From positions 140,739-204,738 of the forward strand of contig KB304272.1 of the NCBI GenBank assembly GCA_000328365.1: a stretch of DNA of 64,000 nt, given 5' to 3'. Below the pieces are notes generated by a model. That model was given only the letters and a program-made list of their open reading frames with translations, was not told the DNA's origin and ran no database searches. Shown here one piece after another: positions 25,320-37,300 of the stretch (positions within the stretch are counted from its first letter, which is position 1; every line of letters starts with the position of its first letter). The stretch is from Capitella teleta (taxonomy: Eukaryota; Annelida; Polychaeta; Capitellidae). The position numbers and the translations under genes are program-made.

Positions 25320-28300
25320 GCAACCAGAAGCCGAAATTTGATGGGAAAATGAAGCCTTTCGTTTTCATTGTAAGTCTTCATGAAGATTATCATCATGGGG
25401 AAAAGAGTCCGTGCATACCTGTGCGTGTACGTGTGCGTGCATACCTTGTGTGTGATGTATTCTTAGTGAGGCACGCGTGGAAAGAACGGCCGAGGCGTCT
25501 GTCCCGCAATCAGTTAGTTGCAGCCATTTACGACCATTACGTTGCTGGCGGATGCAATTCAATATTACGCTATTCGATTTCTGCGTCGTGTATAATTTAA
25601 ATTCCGTGCGCGCATGAGGCATTAAAGTATATAACATCTCAGATCAATGACCCTTTTGTTTTCATTTGCAGCTATTATATCTCGACTGAGCGCGAAATTG
25701 AAGGTAGTCGTAGATAGCAACTTCTTCCAACGGGGCATTCTGCTTGCCATCCTCTTCAACACACTCAGCATGGGAATAGAATATCACAACCAGGTAAGAT
25801 ACCCCACGACGCGATCAGGGAAATCAGGTCACGACCCAACGTCCCAGGTGAAGGTCAACCGGACATGCACCCCGCTGCATGTCTGTGACCCTTGACCCCG
25901 GATTCCCCTGCTGAAACAGCAGCCGCGGCAGAAGCAGCAGCTAATAGGCAAAAAACCCCAGCGGAGAACTGCTTCCATGCGTTTGGCAGAAAACAATCTA
26001 GCAAAGAGTATAAGAAGCATTAGTACGAGGGGCCTGATTTGTTTTATGAGCCTCTACCAGTGAAACCCCAAAGCTCACTTTCTCATCAATTTTATTCGCG
26101 AACGTGTCCTCACGTGCATTCAGCGTCCATATCATACGCCAGTATCTCGCTTATAGCACAGAACACTCGGTGAAGAGAGCCCTTGCTCACCGGTTGTGCC
26201 CTGGCGGCATCATCCGTCATCTTTAGCCTTGCTTAATCTCAAGTCACGTGATTGATAGCGATTGAAGAAACCCGAATCATATATGTCGTCGTCTTAAAAC
26301 AAAGTCGCTTCCATTGACGTTATACACTTTTACGACATGAGAATTTTGCGAATGCCATATTTGCTTGAGATACCGTAGTGATGATTGCGTTAATTGTGGT
26401 TCAAGTGTAACTTGCAGTAAGAGTGTATACATATACGCATATAGACTCACAGAATAATGAATGAATGATACCATCATAATGTCATCGACCTTTTATAACC
26501 TGACGTATTTCAGCAGCTGACCTTTTATAACCTGACCTATTTCAGCCGCTGACCTTGACACTGGTTCTGGAGTATAGTAACATCTTCTTCAGCGCACTAT
26601 TTGCATTCGAGATGTTGTTGAAGATCCTGGCCGAAGGTCCTTTTGGCTACATCAAGAACGGCTTCAATGTCTTCGATGGCTTCATCGTCGTGCTAAGGTG
26701 CGTTGTCCATGTCGGCATGTCCATTGTCCATGTCGGCATGCCAGTCAGGTAGCTCGCCGTCGCCGACAGAAAAGGATTTCTTGTCTGATTAGATCTGGCT
26801 TTATTGGCGAGCAAATTTCATTGACATCGCAGCGACAGCGTAGCAGCCTGCTTTGTAATCGATCAACCGCTACGAATGGCAACATTGGCCAAGCATTCGT
26901 CCACGAATATTGCTATACGAAAACACAGATTAAGTGTTGGTTAATCTGGTGAGTATGCTCAACTGCGCTACCTCTGTTTGATGAATGGCTGTAGCGCGGA
27001 TGAGCATGCGTTAAATGTCGTGCTACTGATTCACTGTAATGATTCAAAACGCGTTATCAATGGAAGAGCAGAAGGGAACGCCCTTGTGGGAGATGCTCCT
27101 GATGAATGCATCCGTGGTAACACTAGTGAGACGTACAGTTGATGAAGCACAGCAAGCTGCTACACAATTGAGCTCGGGTTTAGAGCTCCGCAGCAGTGCA
27201 TTTGACGTAGACGGGGGTCTTTTACGTTGAATCCAATTGTTGTTTCAATCCATCATGTATTTGCAGTCTTGTGGAGCTGGTTCAGGGTGGCGCCGGTGGC
27301 CTGTCTGTGTTACGAACATTCAGACTGCTGCGAATCTTAAAGCTGGTTCGCTTCATGCCCGCTTTACGCTACCAACTGGTCATCATGCTGAGGACAATGG
27401 ACAACGTAGCGACGTTCTTCGCCCTGCTCGTACTTTTCATCTTCATCTTCAGGTTTGTGCTGAGAGAGAAAGGATAAGTGCCTCCGCGACCTGCGTCAAG
27501 GTCGAATTCCTTCTCCAATCGTTCTCGCGTCCCGTTTGCGTGCCGCCGGAAAATGAATAGCGAAATGAACGAATTGACGTAATTGAGCGTGCGGCGCTGT
27601 GAGTGCTTCCTGCTGTTGGCTACATTCAGATGCTTCATTCAGCGTTGATTTCAGACAGCCGAGTGTAATGGCAGGTCGAAGCTGCCATACGTATTCCAGC
27701 GTTCATGGAAGCAACCATAAACGAGAAGCACGGAGTAAATAGCAGGAACCACCCATGATATATATACTAGTTATTATAGTCAACAATGGGAACTATTACA
27801 TGTACAAGTCCGCTAAGCCAATGATATGGATGCTTTCACAAGGCAATGTCCGATGTGGGGTTGCGGCCAATATTAGAGGCTTTGTGCTTGGAGATGAACG
27901 GTATAAACGCTGACCGCAGCTACATCGTTCGGGCAGATATAAAACTGTCAATTGAAATCTGATTTCTCTCGTGGCTATTCGATGTCGTCCTTGTCAATGA
28001 GGCCTGTTTCCATTCAGCTGCGATGAGCCGGTTGCCCATTAGGCGTTTCGACGCATGGACGGCGCCTTTGTGCGGTGTAATGAACGCCCCCTGCCGCCCC
28101 ATCACGTCATGCCTCCCGCGGCACAGGGCGACATGGACATGCATCACTGCCAATGCAGCGGCCCCCGCTTCGCCGTGACCGAAACTGACGCGGTGAATAT
28201 TTCAAGAAGCTAAAGTGAATTACGCTTTGTCATAATGACGATCGCTCTCCCATTTCTGTATTGCTCAAAGTAATGGCTGTATAGCCTTTGTTAATGTCAG

Positions 28301-31300
28301 TGCATGTTGATAATGCTCCTTCTTCTTATTCTGTGTACCAGTGTACTAGGAATGCATTTATTCGGAGGCAAGTTCTGCACTCATCCGGTCACAGGACGCC
28401 AGTGCACCTGCGCTGAGATCACAAGCGTTCCGTGCAAGTGCGAGCGGAAGAACTTCGACACCCTGTTGTGGTCGCTGGTTACTGTGTTTCAGGTGAGGAG
28501 ATCAAACCCACCTTCGGTTCATGCAGCAGCTCTATGCAGCCACAGAGCACACTATTTAGTGGTGCAGACACATGCGATGCATTACGGACTTCACATTGTT
28601 CCGTTCCGGCATTCGCGGCCCGGCAACCGAGCGCAACCCCTTTTTATTGCGCACTCGGGCAGCTTTATGCCCGCTCAGCCCTCGGCACGATGACTTCCTT
28701 GTGCTCGAGGGAGGCCCGGACTGCAGCAAGACCATGCCCTGTCTACTGCGCCCATTCATAATACACGCGATTAAACATATCAACAAGCCACTAGTACTGA
28801 CCTTGAATCCCAACTTTATGACTTTGGTGAAGATCAGTCACGTCCTTCTGGCAGGGAGCATCCATTTACTGATCTGATTCACGAACCTTCACAAGTGCGA
28901 ACCAATAAATGTCTCTCTTATGAATCTGAGCTGTGCTTGTTCGTGCCCATGTCACCGCGGTGAGCATTGACAGCGCTGCTCTGGGATTGGTTCGCCGTTA
29001 TGATGTATACCTGTTGAGCGAAGGTAGCCAAAACCCTCAGAGTAAGCATCAGTAAAAGATATAAAACCTGTCTTGGATATCTCTGTTATATCCTGACGAA
29101 ATATATAGCCTTCGTCTGGTGCAATGAAGGCTGCACACCTGGCCAACGTTCACCTGTGTCTGGCAATGATTACCTCTCTTTGACACTTGCAAGCTTTGAT
29201 CATTGCAAGGCATATCAGAACGCCATCTCTGCCTGCCAGCCTTTGTTCTGCATGGGCTGTCCATTACGCCCTTGGTGATCGCGATCTTCATTAGACGAAC
29301 TTGACGATGCTTATTAACGAAATTAACTATGCATATATCTCGTCAGATTCTCACCCAGGAGGATTGGAACGAAGTTCTGTACAATGGCATGTCGATGACA
29401 TCGGCTTGGGCAGCGCTCTACTTCATTGCACTGATGACGTTCGGGAACTACGTCCTGTTCAACCTCCTGGTCGCCATCTTGGTGGAAGGCTTCTCCACAG
29501 AGGTGAGTTCAAATGCATTGTGGCGGATTCCGCAGATAACTCACTTTTTGTGATATGTTTATATCTCCGAATCGAGCCTTTCTCTCCGTTCATATTTCGT
29601 GCTGATATGTTTTGAGTGCAGGCATGTCTGGCATAATCAAGGTTCCTCTTCTTCTCTCCTCCTCTTCGCTCTTCCTCTATCTGTCTCTCACGGAATGGCG
29701 TAGTCTTAACAGCAGAATGACCTCCCTTCCTAATGTCATTGTCCTAATGCAGTAACCCCAATAGAATCATTCCTTCATCTTCAACCGTAGAGCATGAACA
29801 AAGCCAAGAAAGCACTTCATGTTGCCAACAAACTCCCCTTCTTCGACTTTGGTGGCACTTCCAAACGGAAGGAACGCTTCGCTGCTGAGGTTGGTCAGGG
29901 AGCGGAGGAGGCCAGTACGTGGGCGTGGCTACCGGGCATCCATCTCTTGGCGCACATCACTGCCGACATTGCACACTTTCACCAGGTCCTGTCTCGGCAT
30001 GCGAACATGGCAGCAGGATTGAACCCTCCCCCTGATCTGTGTGGACCTCGAACCCCTCTTCTACCTGATGGCTACCCCCTGACTAACGGCTTTTGTAAAC
30101 CTATAAATTTACGGATTATTGATGCACACACAGTCCTTCCTTCTTTTCCTGGCTAGATTTATCCGTCGAATGCTCCGTGTTTATATCTTATAACACCTCA
30201 ATCCGCAGGGGTCGACGTAGGGCCCCCTGAGATCCGGGGGTCGGTTGGGGCCCAGGGAAACGAATCTCCTTACATCACAGTTGCTCGCTGATTGAACGAA
30301 AGCATTTTTATGCTTCGATTTCTCTGCAAATTGGACGGCGGGTGCCGAGGGCAGCATCGCCGGCCCACAGGAAGCCGGCGTCGTCAGAAGTATTCAGCCT
30401 GCAACATCAAACATAGCTGAACTTTGAAGCGAGTGGCTTCGGCTTCTAAAAGACCGCGGAATCGTCGGAGCACATTTTGCACCCATACGCCTCCGAGGCT
30501 GTAATTTGCAGCTACCTGCCGGCCTGGACCTCCCCAGCGCGAGCGCTGCATCGCGAGCATTTCCTCTTACAATTCGCAATTTCCCCCTTCGCTTTTCCAC
30601 CCTTTGCCTATAACTCTCGTTTTGGGCCTTTTTCTTCCTACTCTTGCTGTGGGGCCTCGTTCTTCCTCTTTCTTTTTGATAACCATGTGAGTTATAAGAA
30701 ACATTTGCTAAATGGTTCGACATTCCACCACTAATCTGTTCTTGCTGTGAACCACTGTTACTTCCCCGGTTTTATTCCCAACGTGCTGATGTACTAATGT
30801 TACCGTAACATTCCCGATTGCCTGGTGTACACCTTAAGTGCACAGCATGAAAAACACAGTATCCATCATTCAGTACACTCTCTTAAGAATGTTCCTTTAC
30901 AAATCTCCGAGCACAGAGTCTCAGTGCAATTTCTCTTCCAGGCAGAGGACAAGAAGAAGGATGAAGACAAGGAGGTAGAGGAAGCTCAGGAAATGCTGAG
31001 GAAAATCAAAGACACAAATAAACTGGAGGACAAAGAGCTCCTGGTCAAGATGTGCAAATGCAAGCTGGTCACTCAACAGAGTTTACAAGACAGCCACAAT
31101 CCAGCCGACAACATCAAGAACAACCAAGAAAAAGGTGCGTTGATTTGATCAGCGAATCAGGCATTTCGCCAACATTGGTCTTAAGACACTTGACCGACGA
31201 TGGCTCCCTCTTCTGCCGCGTGAAATACGACCGAGATGCGGTGGCTGTGAGCACTGTTGCCCCGGGTGGCAGCGGTGATGGCATGGCCTCCCCGATCGCT

Positions 31301-34300
31301 CTTTTGCGGCAATCACATTCGTTTGAGTCCAGATTACAGGGGCGAATTGAAAGGACACGGCGATGAGTCATCGCCGAACTGCATGATGAGCCATTCACGC
31401 AGGTGTTCTTAGGTTTGACTTTGGTGATTGCTTCATGACATCGAGGGGTGACCATTGCTGTTGCGTGTATGGCGCAGAATCGAAGGTCGGTGCTACAGGA
31501 AGTCGTTGGCGCGGCGTCTGAATCCGTCCTCGGCCAGATAAGGCGCCGGTTTCATGGGCCCATGGAGGCTCTAATCATCGGACTTGGGGCCCGAGACGCG
31601 CGTGCACGCATGCTGACCAAGTGGCGTTTATATCTCTTGCGTCATTAACGCTATTCGCATGGCGGGGCCACTAAGTGTATTATGACTTGACGTTCTCATT
31701 GTCGCCAGATTCCTCTTATGGGGTGCGTCTGTTTTTATGCGCTTCCGAGGAAATACCATTACGGGCAGCGCGTGTCCAGACGCTACGAGCAAGTGCTCTC
31801 TTACCACTCGTGGTGGCTCTCAAAAGAGAGCTGAGTGAGAGAAAGAGAGAGAGAGAGCGGGCGGTACCAGCTAGCGACGGAATGTGTAGCCATGCTGTTC
31901 GATGGGGCTTCGATCCCTCTTCTTTAATCTCCCTTCCTTGTGCCATTTGTTTAGCTCGCAGGGTCAGAAAATGTTATCAGAAATAAAAATTGCTTGATAA
32001 ATCGTGTCGGTATAATAAATAGGGCGAGCAGGCTTTTGTTTTCCTACGCTGTTTGCTGATGGCCCGCTATCTTCGTATCCATAGAAACACTTTCCCCGGA
32101 AGCCGCTGTCGAGGAATTCGCGGGCAGAGAAGGCGCCGGAAATGCACCCATTTCCCGTTTGATTTTGACATCTTGCGAATCCAGTCTCCTCGATGGAGGT
32201 CGATGGGAACGGCGTGAAGGGAAAGGGGGTGGGAGGAAGTCGGGCGCCCTTTAATCGTGATACGTCCTCCATGTGCCCCTGATATGCAGCAGCCGCTGTT
32301 CATGCAACCACGTGACTCCAGAGTACATCACATGACGAGCGATGAGAGCCTGATGGCCGCACAATCGCCGCTCATTAGCCGTCGATGCTCCTATCAGGGC
32401 CACCCGCTCGCCGGCTCACCGTTTTATTGGGTCTGTGTGCATCCAGTGGCAAGGCAGCCGAGACGCTGGTAATCAACGCTCGCCTTTCGCTTCCATGTCG
32501 TCATTTAGTCACGCAGATCAGAACTTTCGGCACTTTCAGCAATTGAATTTACGCGCATATTTCGTCACGGAGGCCGCCTGCACAGTCCACGGTACACACT
32601 GTGCAGTTGCAAAGAGTTATTCAGCCAAGATCACAGTGAGAATCGGGCGAGCAGCTTCCAAAGGCAAAGCTTTCTATCACACATTTACGCCGTTGTTATC
32701 GGCCAAAAGCGGTTATTTGATATTGCGGGTAATAGTCTGTCGCGCAACGCCTTTCATCGAACTGATTTCTGCGAGATTGAATAATGCATTGCGCTATTGT
32801 ATGGCAACTGGCTGGTATCGGGTGGACCATATAATCCTGTGCTGCATTTGCCCATCACTCTCCAACACTGACAATTTATCAACAAGCAGCTGCCACAGTG
32901 AGTGTTGGCCTGTCAGAGGACAAGGCCCTGTGCACACTGCTTTATATCTCGATCCCTTTGATCGCCAATTAAGGAGTTTCCATGGCAACTAGTATCTGAG
33001 TCACATGCCATTGAATATAATGTATTCACAGGAATTCGCGGATACGTTCAATCACAGACAAGTGTATAGTATCAAGAGATAATTCGCAAGTGAAAATGCT
33101 TTGATCATGTTGCTTTCATTGAGAGCATCCCGACACATTTATCTTACGCAAATTGGATGAAAGCCATGCCGCCCCTCTGCCCCCATTCCCAGGTTCCCAT
33201 TGCCGCCCGGTCGCCCTGAGCCTAACACGGGTGTCAGCACGTACTTAAGATTGCAAATTGAATTAGGTGGAAATATGAAAAGGATGGGCGTGGCGTTCGT
33301 GCCGTGCGTGCACGCCACCTTGCGCGATCAGCCGGCGCTATATGAGACGCCCTTCAATCTCTGCGTGAAAGACTTCTTCTTTTTTTACCCTCGTAATCTC
33401 CGCTTTCAGAGAAGATCATGCTCGGCCTCCCGCCGTCCGTCTCCGTGACTAAGGAGGAGTCGTATGCGGCGTATGAGCCGGTTCCAGGAGGGCCGATCAA
33501 CCCCCCGATCATCACGCACACTGCCGCCACCCCCATGGCCACCCCGCAGGGGTCACCAAACGAAGCCTCTAATAACAATAAAGACATTAAAAACAACCTG
33601 ACGGTGGTCAGGGCTTTTGGGCTGACCTCTACGTCCATCGACTCCATTGACCGATCGTCGACGGTATGTCTCCCCCCACTGCGAAAGTTTAGCGTCGTTA
33701 AATGTCCATTTCGTCAACAGTCTACGTTAAGCATCCGCAGCAGCACCCCAAGACCTTCCCCCTTGCCAAGTCCCAGGTCCTCTCCTCATCTCATGCGCAA
33801 AGAAAGCACGCGCAGTACCAGGAGCTGGCTGAGCAGGTTCCGCAACAAGGAGGACAGCAAGAGTCTCGTTGACAGTGAAGAGAGCGAAGATGGGGAAGAT
33901 GAAAATCGCCGGCGCTTTCCGTTCGGAAGAAGGAGCTCTATGAACAATTACAGGTTGGTTCACTTATTGGTTTTGCTTTCTTATTAAGCATCCCGCTATC
34001 ACAGCTACAGTGAATGCAACGGCCACACACCCCTGAATAATCAAAGGACTCTCAGCCCCCAAAACTCCATCAAAAGTTTCCAGGTTCTAAGTCCACAGGA
34101 TTCTCTTAAAAGCGGTCACGCATACCTATCAAGACAGAATTCTTTGCACAGCTCATACGTCGGGTCACCTCCAAGTCGTACGACGTCTTTCAGATTAAGT
34201 CGACAGAATTCCATCAACAGGTTCGCAAAATAATGAAAATATAATCATCTACCTCCCAGATTATCTTCCATTTCATGATTAATCCTTCTTTAATGTCAAC

Positions 34301-37300
34301 AGCCAGCATGTTCTAAGTCCACAAAACTCTGTGGGCAGCGGAACACCGAGGGACGAGTACAAACAAAACAACCTCAACGGATCTCCAGACGCAAAGTCCA
34401 CGTCGGACGCAATGAAGGACGAAATGGAAGACCCGGATGGTGTAGATGAAGCCGTAAGTCCCAAGAAAGGAATAGCCAAGCTGCTGGTGATTATTGTGAA
34501 GTTTTCTATCTCTCTTTCTCTCTCGATCTTCTAACTGCTCTGAACTCGAGCAAATCTCTGTTTGCTCCATTTCGGAGTTCTTTTGTTTGCCAAACAATGA
34601 AGACGAGTTAAAATTCCTGGTGAAATCTTTCTCTCTAACTTCTATTATATTGTATCAGTGTGTCATCATGTTGTAATGGTGGTTGATTAACTAATTAATT
34701 ATTTAGTACGTATTGTTAACCTTTGTCTCACAAAACACCATGTGTGAAAAGTTCACTTATTATCACAACTATCTAGGTCGAAATCTTTTTTTCACACGAG
34801 GTGTTCTTTCTTTCGTTTGTTGTGCTTTCGTTTTCAAATTATTTAATAATTGATGTTGCATCATGATACATGATCACGTGACATATCTTTTATACTTGTG
34901 ATGTAATCAAGCGTTGTGATTTCGTCCTGTTCAAAGTGTCAATGTCATCGCTGTGGACTCACACACCCTTTTCCTTTCTCTTGCAGGAGTGTGCATTTGC
35001 GTGGTGTCCGGAACCAAAGGGTTGCTTCAAAACTCGAGCAGAGTACTCGCTGTACATATTTTCTCCCCAAAACATGTAAGTTGACCTCCGACGTGATTTT
35101 GTCTGAAACCTATTTTATTTCAGGTTACGTCGGAGGTGTCAATCTGTCATCGTGCGCAAGTGGTTCGACTACAGTGTACTTTTCTTCATTGCTCTGAATT
35201 GCATCACATTGGCCATGGAGCGACCCGACATTCCAAACAACAGCTTGGAGCGCCAGTTCCTCAACATTGCAAACTACGTGTTCACCGTCATCTTCGCGAT
35301 TGAAATGATCGTCAAGGTGACGGCCAAAGGCTTCATCATCGGCGAACACGCGTACATCAAAAGTGGCTGGAACATCATGGACGGCTGCCTCGTGTTCATC
35401 TCACTTGTTGACATTCTCATCACTCTCTCCGCTTCATCAAGCCCTCGAATCTTCGGCATCCTACGTGTGTTCCGGCTTCTGAGAACGCTCCGCCCTCTGA
35501 GGTATGTATAGCACACCCTCACGCGACCGTGAGTGACACCCGTGTGCCCTTTCAGAGTCATTAGTCGAGCTCCCGGTTTGAAGTTGGTCGTACAGACGCT
35601 GTTGTCCTCTCTGCGTCCCATCGGCAACATAGTCCTCATCTGCTGCACGTTCTTCATCATCTTCGGCATTCTGGGCGTCCAGGTGAGTTCACCGAGGTCA
35701 CAAGGGTCATCGCATGCCGTGTCTTAGCTCTTTAAGGGAACATTCTACTACTGTGATGGACGAAATGTGACCGATGTCAAGAATAAGACGGATTGCTTCA
35801 ATAAAGGCGTCGGCTACAGATGGGTCAACCGCAAATACAACTTTGACAATCTTGGCCAGGTCAGACTTTGTTTTCAGAGATGTCCTCGTTCTGACTTCCA
35901 TTTCATCCTAGGCATTGATGTCTCTCTTTGTGCTGGCCTCGAAAGACGGATGGGTGAGTATCATGTACACTGGGTTGGACGCAGTTGGCGTGGATCTCCA
36001 GGTGAGTCCCTTCGCTTACGTCATCCAAGGCTGACCTCTTCTTTTTTTTTAACTCTACAGCCGCAAGAAAATCACAACGAATGGCGTCTTATCTACTTCA
36101 TCTCCTTCCTGCTGCTCGTTGGATTCTTCGTCCTCAACATGTTCGTCGGAGTCGTCGTGGAGAATTTCCACAAATGTCGCGAGAGTCAAGAACAGGAGGA
36201 AAAAGCACGGAGAGCCGCAAAGAGGGCGAAGAAGCTGGAGAAAAAGCGAAGAAGTAATGATCCAGCTGAATCGAGTGTTGTGTCAACTCCTGAGCCCACT
36301 CGGGCGCACCTAAGTCCCAGAGCCCGGCAGAGGCTAAAACGACTCGCTGGTTCGTAAGGTCTTGAACTGAGTCTGGCTGGCATTGACCTCTCCATACATA
36401 TATATAATAATCCCCTATTATATATATGTACACAAGAATACCCTTGCTCCAACATTTTATCTTTCTAAGAATTTTAGACAGTAATTTGGTTTGTAGTGCG
36501 AATTTAATTCTGCTTTCTATTCAGCTGGTTGAAGCTATACTAACAACCAATACGTGTTCTTTTGTTGCAAGTAGCCGATACATATTCATGAATCGCTTAC
36601 GTATTGGATTCATACTTGGATCTTCCAAAGGCATTCGATCGCTTTGTACCGTTTATTTAGCATGGTGAATGGTTGAACTCATTCTTAAAAGCATGGCTTT
36701 AAACTTTATCCATTCTTTCTCTTATTTATTTTATTTTTTTCTTTCTTGTCTCTAGGTCTCAACATTTTTTGTTCTCGCTTGTGGCGATTCAAAGAAAAGT
36801 AATTAAGTAGAAATCGCGATTCTTGGATTATATTAACATAGATAATCGGCGTTTTTTTGTTTTTTTTTTGGCCAAAGGAAGTCACCTGGTTATAGTTGAA
36901 ATAATTAAAAGCCAGACTCAGTCTTAGCGCCTATACCTGCTAAGCCTGTTACCCCTCTTCCCTCTGGGAACCTGTCCTCTCCTCAACTTGTTCAACTTTT
37001 CTTTTTTCTAAATGTGATATGTATTTTTGTTTGATGTGGATCACGTGTTTTCAATATGAATTAATATTAAGTGTTCCAAAAATATATATCCGCACTCTCT
37101 GAACGCACCTTCATTGCCTTTAATGTGTGTTCTGTATATTGTATGTGCGTGTTACTTATATGGAATTAGATATCATTACTTGAAAGTTAAAACCAAAATG
37201 TCGGTGGTATATTTTATTTGAGGGTGTGTTCATTTTGTAGATTATTATTCGTTTACGAGGTGAGTGATGTACACTTTTGTGAACCGCTTTCCCGTCATGA

